Source: Chrysomallon squamiferum (taxonomy: Eukaryota; Mollusca; Gastropoda; Neomphalida; Peltospiridae). From it: DNA of 60,000 bases. Below, piece by piece: positions 12,060 to 24,261 of this stretch. A program made the position numbers and the translations under genes. The notes beneath the pieces were generated by a model. That model did no database searches. It had not been told where the DNA came from and saw only the letters and a list, made by a program, of their open reading frames with translations. The DNA lies in NCBI GenBank assembly GCA_012295275.1, contig CM022677.1:7789922-7849921 (forward strand), read 5' to 3'. Each line of letters begins with the position of its first letter. Within the stretch, counting starts at the first letter, position 1.

Positions 12060-12757
12060 ATTTTATTGATTTCCTTTATTTTTATTTTTTTTTTATTATT
12101 ATTTTTTTTTTCATCCCTTCTTTCTTTCTTGGTTAATTCCGCAGTATTTTTCAAAGATGCCTGTTTGTGTAAATAATTACTCTCGTTCAAAATATAATAA
12201 TTACGTCCTCTTGTCTCTCGATTTTCTTTAAGGCCTTAGAATCATTGCAAATGCTACTCTTTGCCTTTAGACATAAAATACATCGACAAACCTATATAAA
12301 CATGCTTGCTCATTGTAACATCTGTTACACTAGTTAATTCTTTGTTCTTGAGATGAAAATTAAACATCGTTTTAACTTGTAAAAGAGATATATTTTAAAG
12401 GATTGTTTAATTAATTAATTTATTTATTTACTAAAAATAATAATAAAAAAAACAACAACAAAATAATCAAATATGCTGTATGTGAATATTTATAATTTTT
12501 TTTTTTAAATAGTTATCTTTCATAGGTCCGTATGTTTAAAGTATTAAATTTACCAGTGTCTACTTATTTCAGCCAAACGTCGACAAGTCTCTTTTGATAT
12601 GCACAGCAAATTTTTATTATCAGTAGTCAATAATGGGTTACACTGCTTGTAATAATTAAATCATATATATATATATATATATATTAGCTGTCCATTGTAG
12701 ATGTAAATTGTCATTACGTATATGATGCGTTAAACAATGAGGTCAATCAAGAAGAAC

Positions 12758-12799
<42 letters not shown>

Positions 12800-13075
12800 C
12801 ACATACACACAGAAAACAGCTTATTATTTATTAATTCACTGAGTTAAAATAGACTGTCTTATATTTTTGCTTGTTTTACTGAATTAAAATGTATAACAAA
12901 TAAAATATATAAAATTCACCACATTGATTCGGTATTTTCCTAATTCATTTTTATTTTACAGAATTATCATAAATGTCAGTTCTCGCTGTACATTGCATAA
13001 ATTATCCTCGAACATTTCAGATGGCCGGTTTGTTGTAAGTATACAAACTGTATTGGTTAAGTCATGAATATATGA

Positions 13076-13122
<47 letters not shown>

Positions 13123-13587
13123 AAAATCTGAATGGACTGACGATACAAACAAACTTTCGTACATTGATTATCTTAAAGTAGCAAACAAATTAAATCTTCT
13201 GCTGCTGTTATCGAAATCAGCTTTTGCAATTAATGTAAAACTTGGAGGACATGACTGAGGAGTTTGGAGAGGAATATGAAGAAAACGCAGTCGACAGAGA
13301 CAACTGATAGACCATTAACATTTGTAATAATAAAACAAATATTTCAGTTTTATGTTATTAAATCGGCACTGTCTAAAACGGCACACCACGCTGGTCTCAA
13401 TGAATCCGGTTTTCACAGTCGATTGTCTTTATTTTTATTGCTTGTATTTTATCTTAATAGACACGTTATGTTGTTTACTGTATATACATTGATATTCCTT
13501 GAACACACCTTTATACAGATAGATACGACGTTTCGTTATTAACGATTTTCTGTGATGTGCAATGACGTACACCGTCAACTCCACAAA

Positions 13588-13639
<52 letters not shown>

Positions 13640-13721
13640 GTAGCTGAAGGGAGATTACTCTCATATAATTGCAAATAAATGTAGATTCTAAGAATCACGA
13701 AGAGTTGATTTCTTTGTATAT
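12060..13721. other. Non-coding stretch with microsatellites
   Basis: No gene recognised. It contains T-rich tracts (12,060-12,130), (AT)n at about 12,665-12,684, (AC)n at about 12,759-12,792, (ATT)n at about 13,078-13,115 and (AT)n at about 13,590-13,633. A possible mini-exon, TTTCAG followed by ATGGCCGGTTTGTT and GTAAGT at 13,015-13,040, has good splice signals but no partner I could identify. Confidence 0.5.
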
Positions 13722-13921
13722 NNNNNNNNNNNNNNNNNNNNNNNNNNNNNNNNNNNNNNNNNNNNNNNNNNNNNNNNNNNNNNNNNNNNNNNNNNNNNNN
13801 NNNNNNNNNNNNNNNNNNNNNNNNNNNNNNNNNNNNNNNNNNNNNNNNNNNNNNNNNNNNNNNNNNNNNNNNNNNNNNNNNNNNNNNNNNNNNNNNNNNN
13901 NNNNNNNNNNNNNNNNNNNNN
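13722..13921. other. Assembly gap of exactly 200 N
   Basis: Two hundred consecutive N. A round number points to a scaffolder placeholder, so the true distance, and possibly the orientation of the join, is unknown. The first base after the gap is the start of the right arm of the 1-kb inverted repeat. Confidence 0.98.
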
Positions 13922-14898
13922 CATCTTCTGAGTTCATTTCCTGCAACAGACTTTCATTTATTGTTTTAACAGAAATTTCACATTCCAAACAGCCCACTCC
14001 AGCCAGAACCAGTTTAATTCCTTGTGTCAAGAAAATGTGGAATTTTAAAAATATGTTCTAAAGTTCTGTCAGCCAGTCTATCAGCTGGTGAGTCAATTAG
14101 TATATTAATTAATTAATTTATATAATTGTTTTGTACTGCTGTATTGCTTTTTGTTTTGTTTGATCCTCTGTATGCTATTTATTCTTATTTTTTGTTTAAC
14201 CTGTATGATTTTGTTATTTTAAGTTATGGTTTTAGAAATTATTTAATCAAACATTTGTATTAAATTTGACAAACAAGAATGAAAAGTCCTGTGTTAGGTG
14301 TTTATCATGTGAGAGATATGTTTTGTGTTAATGGAGGTTCTTTTGTTGAAATTATTTATTTTTATGGGGCTCTGTTTACAATTTTCTTCGTGTAGTTCCT
14401 GAAAGTTCACGTGTTTTGCGAGGTATCAGAACTGGCTGGAGTTTCTATGGTGATGGACACTGCAGTAGCTGCATGCTAATGACTTGAGTTATATCACTGT
14501 GTACATTTTGTTGTGTGTCTGTCAGAGGCCATACTGTGACCTCACATCTTTCAGTTGGTAGTTGTAGCTATTGGTTTTAATTGTAGTCATGGTCCAGTAG
14601 GTGGCTTTACCCTCCATAAACTGACATCAACAGCTTGCCTTTGTTTGTGAATGCATCTTGTTGTAAACATTGTTTTTTAAATTTTGTATTTGTATCCTGG
14701 TAATATATTTTGGTATATACTTAAAATGTGAGATAGGTGTTGTTTTTTTTTTTTTTTTTTTCACTCATTTGGCTTTGGGTTGTTGTTGTTGTTGTTGTTG
14801 ATGTGCAGACTGTTTTACTGTTTGCTGAGTCAGAGTTTCAGGATTAGTGTAGGTAATTCCTTGTAAGAAAATGTTGATCCCAGATGTTTACACTGGCA
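13922..14898. repeat. Right arm of 1-kb inverted repeat
   Basis: Reverse complement of 2,631-3,628 with few differences (length of a T run, a GTT run and one replaced short block). The match begins with the first base after the N gap and stops at 14,898. Confidence 0.9.
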
Positions 14899-16054
14899 CC
14901 AAAAGTCTTTGAGAGTTTTGTGTTGATCCCAAAATAAATTTTCCTTTTTTGTTATTAAATATTTTCTCTTCAGGGTTTTGTCTGTGTCAGTGTTTGTCAG
15001 TGATTTATATTGGTTTCTTATTTATCACCTTTTGATTCTGGTCAACTTTTTTCATTTTTTAAAATCAAATTTGGCCTTCTTGCCTGTTGTGTTTTGTAAA
15101 TCCCAATTTTCATTTCTGAATCATCAGTTAGTGATTTTTATGTTACCCATATTGTTGCATTTTTAGAGGTGGGTTTATTGTTATTTTTCCTTGTTCTGAA
15201 AGTTTAATGTGTTTAGTTGTGTGTATAATTGGATGTTACACACACACCTTGCTTGCATTCAGAGAAATAATACATAAATCAGTTTGAACACATCTGGTTG
15301 ATAATTTGATGCAGCAGCAGCAGCAGCAGATGTGTTCCTTGCCATATGTGAAAATTGTACATAAACTAATATAATATCAACTGTATGAACAGAAATAAGA
15401 CAGTGTTTTCAGAATGCAGTTTGGTACTTTATTTATCTGTTTATTTATTTATTTATTTTATCCTGTCAACTTTCCTTGTTGTTGTGTAAAGTCAGGAAAT
15501 AAAATAATTTATTGTGGCATTTGATAGGATATGAACTTTTAATATCAGATATATTATTTCTTTTTGTATTTTATTAATATATGTTTTAAACATGGTTTTA
15601 AATATATTATATTATTATTGTCGACCCTGTCAGAGACTGTTTCTTTCATTCAGTGCATCATATCTAGAATATTAGTTTCTGTGGTATGTGCTACCCTGTA
15701 GTAACTACATCTGTTCATCCAGTGTATGATGTGTAGTATATTAGAGACTGTGGTATGTGCTACCCTGTCAAAGAGTCTGTACAAGCCAGTGAATTGTGTC
15801 TAGTATTACAACCATTACCACTATTACTACTACTACTGTTACTAATACTAAAACTACTACTAGTGCTGTCAACTACTACAGCCAACAGAACCACTGTTAC
15901 TACTAGTTCTATTGCTAGTGTTACTACAACTACTACTACAGCTGTTGATATTATTACTATTGTTAAAATAAAACATGATGATGTCTTCTACTAACTACAT
16001 TTTAATAATAACAAATACATTATTTTCTGCTTATGTAGATTCTACATATTGTAA

Positions 16055-16099
<45 letters not shown>

Positions 16100-16124
16100 T
16101 GTTATTATTTTTTTTTATTACCAG
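14899..16124. other. Non-coding, first intron-like region
   Basis: No exon recognised before 16,125. It includes the short dispersed repeat at 15,276-15,346 with a CAG/GCA run, a degenerate ACT/ACA-rich stretch at about 15,805-15,960, and (ATT)n at about 16,050-16,100 that directly precedes the splice acceptor of the first supported exon. Confidence 0.5.
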
Positions 16125-16238
16125 CTGGGATCACTAAATTGTGTACTCAGTTTTTGTCTGCTGTTTTCAATCATCCAAAGACAACTGCTTTTCATCTGAA
16201 TGATGCAAAAGTTAACAACCAAACACTTACTGTTGATG
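16125..16238 (+). CDS. Exon a of candidate LRR gene
   Basis: Follows a pyrimidine-rich tract ending in ATTACCAG. The 114-nt block reads open only in the frame that begins after two bases, and it ends with one base before GTTAAT. It is therefore a symmetrical phase 1-1 exon. Its peptide (KLCTQFLSAVFNHPKTTAFH region) joins in frame to the next exon at 16,529. The other two frames contain stops. The family call is discussed under exon c. Confidence 0.6.
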
Positions 16239-16271
16239 GTTAATTTAGATTTGTATATTATTATATCTCAT

Positions 16272-16383
<112 letters not shown>

Positions 16384-16528
16384 TACACAGGTGTATTTCA
16401 ATTTCTAACTATTTAGATTTGACAAATTTCTCATTATTATATTTTTTCTTCATTTTGTTTTTCCTTTTTCTGCTGATAGTTAAAATACAGTTGCCAAGTT
16501 TCTTGATATTATTTTTCATTTACTTCAG

Positions 16529-16597
16529 ATATTCCAGAATCCAAACCAGACACAAGTTTTCTTCAGGAATTAAGTCTGAACTCCAGTTGTTTATTAG
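16529..16597 (+). CDS. Exon b of candidate LRR gene
   Basis: Acceptor TTTACTTCAG at 16,519-16,528; donor GTATAT at 16,598. Length is 69 nt, phase 1-1, so it joins exon a (GAT codon across the joint) and exon c in frame. The peptide includes IPESKPDTSFLQELSLNSS, where LQELSLNS fits the core of a leucine-rich repeat. Confidence 0.6.
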
Positions 16598-17024
16598 GTA
16601 TATGTATTAAATATGTAAAAACTGCTTGTTTACTTTTTGTCTTTGTTCTCATGATCTTGAAAACTCTCTCTCTCTATCTCTCTCTTTTTGACTCCTTCCA
16701 CACACCTTCTCCTTGTATATTTTTTTTGTTTTCTATTTTTTCTTTATCCATAATTATCAACCTCATTCTACTTAACACTCTCTCTTTCTTTCTCATTCAT
16801 TCTTTGTCATTCTATTTGTGTCTGTGTCTGGCATCTCAGTGTATTTGTCATCTGTTGTTGGTATATTTAGGGTTAGTTGGTGTTTGTTTCTGAGTTTCTG
16901 TCTGTCTGTGTATGTGTGTCTCTGTAAATGTACTTGCTAGCTTTTTCTATGTGTGTTTCAGTATGTGTTGTGGTATGTATATGAAAGATGAATGATTTTT
17001 TTTTTTTTTTTCACTTTTATCAAG

Positions 17025-17264
17025 ATGAATCAAACCAAAGTTCTGTTGCAAGTCTGGTATTTGGCATTAATGAAGCTGATGGACTCACAAAGAAACTGTC
17101 CATAGAGAAATTTACAAACTTGAAGTATATCAATTTAAGAAAAGCAGAACTAAACTCTAGTACTTTTGGACAATTACCTTTGTTGATGTCACTGACTCAG
17201 CTAGCAACCATTAACTTAGATGGGTTGAGAACAGCTGGTACAGATGCTGTGAACGCCATTTGTG
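17025..17264 (+). CDS. Exon c of candidate LRR gene
   Basis: A T-rich tract ending in ATCAAG precedes a 240-nt open block that ends at a GTCAGT donor; again phase 1-1. The peptide holds two segments with leucine-rich spacing (FTNLKYINLRKAEL and LTQLATINLDGLRTAG). Together with exons a, b and d the pattern looks like a ribonuclease-inhibitor-type leucine-rich repeat protein with roughly one repeat per module. That assignment is inference from Leu spacing; I do not recognise the protein itself. Four exons with matching phase and multiples of three are hard to obtain by chance, so I treat the gene, or a recent pseudogene, as real. No upstream exons or start were found. Confidence 0.65.
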
Positions 17265-17469
17265 GTCAGTAGTAGCCATTTGATTCATTAAAAGTAACTG
17301 TTACCGATTTTAATTTTGTAAATGTTTTTAAATAATTATATCTGTCTATCTATCTATCTAGATAGATAGATAGATCTACATCTCTCTTACTCTATCTCTG
17401 AGTCTCTTTCTGCCTTTTATAATTATTTTTTGTAATTTTAGCTTTACATATATTTATATTCCTGAGATT

Positions 17470-17514
<45 letters not shown>

Positions 17515-17789
17515 AGGAATAGTGATGTGTCAGTAATGTGTGTGTGTGTGTGTGTCAGGAATAGTGATAATTGCTACTCAGATAATAGTGTGTGTGTGTA
17601 TCAGCAATAGTGATAATTGTCACTACTCAGATAGAAGAGTGTGTGTGTGTCAGCAATAGTCATAATTGTCACTACTCAGATAGTAGTGTGTGTGTGTGTG
17701 TGTGTGTCAGCAATAGTGATAATTGTCACTACTCAGATAGTAGAGTGTGTGTGTGTCAGCAATAGTCATAATTGTCACTACTCAGACAG

Positions 17790-17834
<45 letters not shown>

Positions 17835-17881
17835 AGCAATAGTGATAATTGTCACTACTCGGACAGTAGTGTGTATGTGTG
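17470..17881 (+). repeat. TG-rich minisatellite with near-palindromic core
   Basis: Six or seven units, each made of a TG run of variable length plus a conserved core such as GTCAGCAATAGTGATAATTG followed by TCACTACTCAGATAGTAG. Core starts are near 17,554, 17,600, 17,649, 17,706, 17,755 and 17,833. Within the core, AGTGATAATTGTCACT is an imperfect palindrome with a single mismatched pair. An open frame across it is a repeat product. It lies in the intron between exons c and d. Confidence 0.9.
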
Positions 17882-18108
17882 TTAAGAAATATTTGATTAT
17901 CAGTTTATATGTTTAAATGTTTTGTACAAAATACTCAGGCCTGTTTTATTTAAATTTAAGATTGAATCTGCCCTTAGTCTTTGTCTATACCACTTGGAGG
18001 ATATCCTGGTAAACAGTTATAGTTATTTTTTATTTTAACATTTATATGGTTCTTATTTATTGAAATTTGTCATCTCATTTATTTATTAATTTATTTATCT
18101 CCCTCTAG

Positions 18109-18200
18109 GAATGCTGGGTAATATGATGCATTGTCCAGCCATTCTCACAGATAAAGGAAGCGGTCAACTTCTTACTCTGCAGCCATGTTGAAAGGTCATG
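18109..18200 (+). CDS. Exon d of candidate LRR gene, with early stop
   Basis: Acceptor ATCTCCCTCTAG precedes the block, and a strong GTGAGT donor follows at 18,201. Joined to exon c in phase 1 it reads GMLGNMMHCPAILTDKGSG and continues to a TGA at 18,189-18,191, nine bases before the exon's 3' edge. A stop this close to a consensus donor suggests a small indel that broke the frame, or use of the stop with intron retention. The segment HCPAI fits the end of a ribonuclease-inhibitor-type repeat. The segmental duplication starts about 350 bp downstream. Confidence 0.5.
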
Positions 18201-18799
18201 GTGAGTGATTATATAGTATGTAGTAGTGTAGTAATAACAGTTCACAGCTATATCTCTATCTGTAATTGTTGTATTCTGTGTATGAAATTTTTTTTTTCAA
18301 GTATAGTGTGTGCGTGTGTGTGTATGTGTGTGTGTGAATATATATACATGTAATTTTTGGATAAACAGTTTTAAAAAGTTATTATTATAACTACATTTAT
18401 TTATATTAACTTTATTTTCTTTACAAATACATACACTGATTTTATTATATCAAATACACACACATACTTACAAATGTATTTTGTTTGAATAAAATCTATG
18501 TATGTATTTACAAATAAAAGAACAAGAAAATAGTTATTAATGTAGTTATTATCAGCCTCAAAACAATTGTTAATGAATAACGATACATTATTATGTGTAT
18601 ATGTGTGTGTGTGTTGTGCATATATGAATGTATGTATACATAATATAATGTTGATTAAAAATTATGCTGATAATTAGACATATTACATTTCTAAGTTGTC
18701 TTAGAAAGCTTCTTAAATAAGACCTAGAGTTCTCTCTTAAAACAAATAATATACTATTTGAAGTACTAGAAGAATTATTGTACTACTTTTTCACATTAA

Positions 18800-19195
18800 A
18801 CTGATTATGATCATGATATATATACATATATATTGGCTTAAAACCGACTCCGTGTATGACTGTGCGTGAGTGTGTGTGTGTGTGAAAACATTGACGGTAG
18901 TTACAAATATCTGTGGGAATTATAGGCCTAACGCTCGGTTTGATCTTTTCTCAAGATAGATCTGAGACTAGTCGACATATTCATATTTCCCTCCGATCTT
19001 TCTACGTCACGGGAAATCTTTAATTGAAAATAGTTTCGACATTTTTACATTGAGGTCAATGGCTGAAAAGCGCAATAAACTCGTATTTTCACATTAGATT
19101 TATAAATAAATCTTTATGTAAATGTAAAACCAGGTTTTTGCTTTGAACTAGATCATAAGTTACAACCATTCATATTATATAAACTAAGAGGGAAG
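18800..19195 (+). other. Segment present only in copy A
   Basis: About 390 bp between the blocks shared with copy B (ending TTTTTCACAT and resuming at GACTTGAGCCTTGAGG). It includes (TG)n near 18,866-18,883 and no gene. Confidence 0.6.
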
Positions 19196-19649
19196 GGTGA
19201 GGGGACTTGAGCCTTGAGGAGGGGGCGGTAAAATGTCTTTAGCCTATGTCTTTAGCCTATGTTATAAGAGAAATAAACTTTAAATGTAGTGCCATTATGA
19301 ATTGTTTGATGGGATTATTTGTTGTTTTAACGCATATATGCGATATCTTACACAGACTACACAGTTTAAAATGCAATGCAGATAAAACAAAGGAAAATGA
19401 TTATTTATTTCCAATCTCTCTGAGTTGCCATACTTGTAAATTTTTATTTTATTTTAATTTATTCTTCTTTTTTTTTCAGACAATGTTTTCAGACCTATAT
19501 AAAACCTTGGTAAATTCCTGGACAATAATTAGCAACTTATTGTAGTGTGAGTTCTAAGCTTTGTGATTTTATTTGGTGCATTAACATAAATTAAGAAGAA
19601 CAAAGAAAAAATAGGGTGAAAACAAAAACAACAACACCGTTTATTTGAA

Positions 19650-20050
19650 AAAAGAACCATATCGATTTATAATTAGTACGTATATGTTAATAAAGGTTTA
19701 TGTTCCTTTATTTATTTTATTTGTTTTAAATTTTTTTTTTTTTTTTTTTTTTTTTTAGTATAGTAGTTGCCGAAAAATGCGGGATGATTGCCGGTGTTTA
19801 CGGATTTACGATTGGCTAATAATGAGAGAGTGAAAAAAAAAAAAAAAAAAACGTAAAATAATAAAAAATAAATATAATAAAAAAAAGAACAATATCGATT
19901 TATAATTAGTACGTATATTTGATAAAGGTTATTTTGTTCCTTTATTTATTTCATTTGATTTGAACTTTTTTTTTTTTTTTTTTTTTTTTTTCACTGTATT
20001 AGTTTCGGAAAAATGCGGGATGATTGCCGTTCTTTACGGATTTACTTTTG
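19650..20050 (+). repeat. Internal tandem repeat pair with ATGCGGGATGATTGCC motif
   Basis: Two units, about 19,660-19,818 and 19,890-20,047, each with ATCGATTTATAATTAGTACG, then GTTCCTTTATTTAT, a long T run, AAAATGCGGGATGATTGCC and TTTACGGATTTAC. Copy B has the same pair at about 37,455-37,815, so the internal duplication came before the segmental one. Confidence 0.85.
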
Positions 20051-20699
20051 TATTTGACGTTTGAAGAATTTTATTCAGAATTGATGTAATCGCATTATCA
20101 ACCAACAAAGAAGTTGCTTAAAACATTTCAGGAGACAGGTATTACTATTTATTATTATTGTTGTTAAAGTGTTTGGATTTTTTGGTTTTATTTAATTATG
20201 ATTTAAAAGTCATACCACATGATGGCAGCCATCTTATTCGGGAACAATAATTATTTATTTATTTATTTATTATATATTTTTTTCAAATAACGACTCTCGA
20301 TTATAAATAAAATTCACCAGTACTAATGTGAACAGCATAAACAACATCATATAAACAAGAAATCACGACTAATAAAACAATTTAAAAAAATATGCCAATT
20401 TTCTTTGACAGGTTGTTTTCTGCCAGGTTATTTATGATTTAGTATTTTTAAAGATTTATGTTAAAATTGCTGACTTGCTCTATATATTATTAAACATATT
20501 TAAATTATTTTTTAACCATATTAAAGGTTATAATAGGTTGGGCCCTAAATGCTTTCATATTATGAAAGCTAAATAACTGTATAACTCTGTTAACATTAAA
20601 AACTAATAAATTTGAATAAATATTTAAAAAAAATATGACCAGGTTATTTTGATATGCAGATACAGTAAAATATTAATAAAATTATTTGTTATAATAAAT

Positions 20700-20702
20700 A
20701 TT

Positions 20703-20745
<43 letters not shown>
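20700..20745. repeat. (AC)n microsatellite
   Basis: An AC run of about 38 bp; the matching locus in copy B is at about 38,661-38,695. Confidence 0.95.
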
Positions 20746-21099
20746 CATAATTCATAACCATAAACACAAAAGATATTAATACACTGTACAATCTCCATGC
20801 ACAAAACATTACTAAAATTATTGTTTTTTGAAGCAGGTGTCTTATGCAGATAATATGACTAATACTAAGACATCCAAAACTATTTACCTCTGTATCAATG
20901 GATAATGTACCTGGCTGACATTATTTGTTTCATCAAACATATATGTATTACAACATGTTAAATTCATTCAGTATAAACCTATGAATGTACAAGGTCTGAG
21001 TTCTGTCGAGTAGTGGCAAAGCCGACCTAAAAGCACACACAAAGAAATGAAGCATATTGACATTCAGAATGCCAGGCAGCACACTCCTCACATTCCACA

Positions 21100-23150
21100 T
21101 TGACACAGGCAGTGGAAGAAAGTGATATGGACATTGACATTCATGTTCGGCAGGAAACTGCTGCAATTCCATATGGTGCTCCCCAAAACTGTGGCAGTGC
21201 TAAGTCAGTTTCAAATCTTGTGCTGCCAAGGCCTGCACCTTTGGTCAGTGTAACTGATTGGAAAGCTCACCTGGAGGCCTTTACGTTATCATTTACTCAG
21301 AATTCCCTGCCACTGAGCATGGTCCCCAAAATGATAAAATATGCTAAAGAAATTGCTAGAGGTAAAAAGGCAATGGATGCCCTATCATGCAAGTGTGAAG
21401 GACTTGGTACTTTGTCTCACAATAGCCTACTGAATGACTTTAAACAAAGTTTCTTTTCGATGAACATGGACAACAACAAAACAGTGCTCTCTACATTAGT
21501 TAGCTACTTCTCTGAGTCACAGCAAGAGGCTGTAGTCGAACACTTCGAGTCTGAAGACATGACAGTTGTGAATGCCCAGAAACTTCTGGATTTTGTCTTG
21601 AAAACTTTTGAGAGGTACCAAATTCCACTAACAAACCTAATATCCAATTTGTCAGATTCTACAAATTATATGAGAGGAAAACATGCCGGAATTGAAACCC
21701 TGTTGAGAGAAAAGGTTCCCGATCTGTGTGACATTGATGGTGATATCTGTCACCACATACACAACAGTGTTCAGAAATTCTGTGTTCATCTTGGGCATGT
21801 AGTTGAATGACTTGCACATGGATTTTAAGTGGAGCCCAGATATACGTGAGTCATTCCAAGAGGTATGCTTCATTCTTGGAATAAGCTACACAATGCTTGC
21901 CGAATAAGTTGCACATCAGTGGCTATGTGTATATGACAAAGAACTTGCCAATGCTGAATGCATTCCGACTTATCTATTTTGACTGAGTACCTACCAGTGG
22001 TGGTCTGAAACTTTCTTACACCCCAGTTATTGCAAAACTCCTTTCAAAAGTCTCCATGAAAGGATCTATTGCATCATAAACAATATGAAGCAGAAGAACC
22101 TGAAACAGGTTGGAAAAAGCCACAAGGAGAGGATTGTGACCAGGGTTCTCTATAAATATGAACAAACAATGTTGAACTTAAATTTATGCTCAGCCTTACT
22201 GCCCATGTTCAAATCTATGATCCTCGTGTTTGAACTAAAGCAGCCGATGATATATAGGTTACCTAATGAGATGGTTCACCTCTTCCATCACTTCTTAGCA
22301 TGTTTCCTGAAGCACGAGGTCCTCAGAGATACTCATTTCAAACAGTTGAAGAGAATTGATGCAGAAGATGAGCCAAATCACCTCCCCATCCAGTCCATAT
22401 TCATTGGATCAGCCACACAGTTCATTGTTGATGCAGTGAAGAAGAAACCTATCCAAAGAAAGGAGGCTGTTGAATTCATGGAAACAGAGAAGAATGCACT
22501 TACAGTCTCCTCTAAATACATGCAGCAGAAGCTCCCCTTGGAGAATGTATTGCTTCTGTGATCTAAAATGCAGGGACAATCCATGGCATGTGGTGCATTG
22601 AAAAAATTGAAGGACTTCATGTGTTACAAATAGAAGAGCATGACACTTATCTGTTGGAGGCATCTCATTTGCAAATAGATCAAGACCTACCACCAGCAGA
22701 AGTTGATGGAAAGCCTGTTCAGTTAGACCATTGGTGGGTTATAATGCTTGGGAGGTATCCCATATTGGCTAAAGTAGTCAAGGCATGTCTAAGCATTTTT
22801 ACAGGACCCCATATTGAACAATCGTTCAGTCAGATGAATGACATTGTCAAAAAGAAGTCAAACCCTTTTAGAAATGGCCAGCTACTCTGCAATGCAGAGG
22901 GTCTGATATGATCTTTCTGCCAGGCATACCAGCTCCATCCAGGCATTCCATTGCGATGACATTCTCAGAACTCCTGCATGGTTTACACTAAAACTGCTGT
23001 TGCTAGGTACAAGAAAAAACAAGCTAAGCTGGAGATTGAACAAAAAGCCAAAAGGCTCAAGTTGAACCACAAGGCAAAACAAGTGAACAGAAGTGTAGGT
23101 GGTAAAACAACCTTGGTGCACAGAGCTGCTAAACAACTCAAAAACTGATT
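21100..23150 (+). pseudogene. Decayed hAT-superfamily transposase (copy A only)
   Basis: The region reads as one transposase broken by stops and frame changes. Parts in order: 21,100-21,810 (236 codons; LPLSMVPKMIKYAKEIARG, and DIDGDICHHIHNSVQKFC near the end); about 21,810-22,080 with stops; 22,085-22,561 (158 codons); 22,588-22,911 in another frame; and a Lys-rich tail to about 23,146. The segment YPILAKVVKACLSIFTGPHI followed by EQSFSQMNDIV is the C-terminal hAT dimerisation region. Family knowledge: hAT elements move by cut and paste, with 8-bp target duplications. I could not define terminal inverted repeats. Copy B has a different element here. Inactive as it stands. Confidence 0.85.
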
Positions 23151-23245
23151 TAAAAAATAAAAAATCAACCCACCAGCGACATCTTAGTGGTTTCCTAAGT
23201 TTTATAAAAATATTTTCCTGATTTGTTTTGTTAGACTGTTCTCAT

Positions 23246-23366
23246 CTATGCCAGTGCATCATGAAATGCAGAGACCCTGCATCAGCAACACACAAATCCA
23301 GGCCATTTTCCAGAGAAGAGATACAAGAGAGTAACGAAACATCATCCAAGCAACGGTCTGGTGTCA
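23246..23366 (+). other. Conserved exon-like block, frame uncertain
   Basis: Shared with copy B at about 42,102-42,220. In copy A one frame is open from about 23,246 to a GTAATG donor-like site after GGTGTCAG. Copy B has one extra C (ACCCCTGC instead of ACCCTGC) that shifts this frame. No family is recognised; it could be an exon or an untranslated part. Confidence 0.3.
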
Positions 23367-23438
23367 GGTAATGTCAGGCCTGTGTTAGAATGTTTTCAGA
23401 AACCTCTCAACAGTGGCAGGGTATGTTTTTGGATGGTT

Positions 23439-23469
<31 letters not shown>

Positions 23470-23596
23470 AATATTGCATGAATGATAATATTGCCAAAAA
23501 ATACCATTTATCATAAAAAAAAGATAATAAAGTATCATGTTCATGTTGGAATTACCAAAAGCTTTGATTACCATTGATGTTAAATATTTTATGTAG

Positions 23597-23698
23597 GTCA
23601 TGGCAGTATTGTTCAGTTGCTGTCTAGAAAGGGAATTTACGTTTATGGAGAAGGATGAATCAGCTGTACAGACACTGCAGACTGCACAATTCCAAGTT
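23597..23698 (+). CDS. Exon-like block E1, intact in copy A
   Basis: Acceptor ATTTTATGTAG, 34 codons open (LEREFTFMEKDESAVQTLQT region), donor GTAAGT at 23,699. Phase 0 at both ends, joining in frame to E2 at 24,017. The peptide has normal, not AT-driven, composition. I do not recognise the family. In copy B the acceptor AG reads GG and the block is one base shorter, so E1 is broken there. It may belong to the LRR-like gene upstream, but the connecting exons are not identified. Confidence 0.5.
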
Positions 23699-24016
23699 GT
23701 AAGTTTTTATCTTAGTTTTATTTCTCAGCAAGTAAAATAAGTTTTATAGTAACATCTCTTTAGTGATTGTAAAATAATAGCATAATGATAATCATTTATT
23801 TTCTATTGTTTTGTTAATTATTTAAATTATTAATATTACCATCATTATCATTATAATGATTATACAAAATATATCAAAAATATCCCACACCTGTTTTTGT
23901 CTGAATAATCCTGTAACTGGTACCACTAAAATTTAAATTTTAATAATAACAGAAACATTAGTTATTTATTTATAACATTTATTATTTTTATTATTTTTTT
24001 TGTTTTTTTTTTTCAG

Positions 24017-24094
24017 AATGCTCATACAGCTCTGATTGATGTGGTGATGTTGGCTAGTGAAGTTGTTTCAGTAGAAGGTGCTGTCCAGCACTGA
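24017..24094 (+). CDS. Exon-like block E2, terminal
   Basis: A long T tract ending in TTTCAG precedes 25 codons (HTALIDVVMLASEVVSVEGA) and a TGA at 24,092. Copy B (42,894-42,971) preserves the acceptor, length, frame and stop, with several amino-acid changes. The sequence after the stop is conserved for about another 80 bp, as expected for a 3' untranslated region. Family unknown; a helical segment rich in Ala, Val and Leu is all that can be said. Confidence 0.5.
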   Translation, partial: NAHTALIDVVMLASEVVSVEGAVQH

Positions 24095-24196
24095 GGAACA
24101 AGTTTGTACTGCTGCCACTGGAAAAGAGAGAAACAAAACTGAACAGTGAATTTGAGTTTGTAACATACATTAGAATCTTGTATAATAACTGCATAT

Positions 24197-24199
<3 letters not shown>

Positions 24200-24261
<62 letters not shown>

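Noticed and set aside
13264-13542. 92-codon + strand frame
   Set aside because: First part looks fair, but the rest is low-complexity and hydrophobic from T-rich DNA, and no family is recognisable.
13669-14061. Open frames spanning the N gap
   Set aside because: The N run removes stops artificially; nothing can be said about coding across it.
19246-19545. 99-codon + strand frame in copy A
   Set aside because: The collinear part of copy B (about 37,050-37,340) breaks it with indels, and the C-terminal half lies over a T run.
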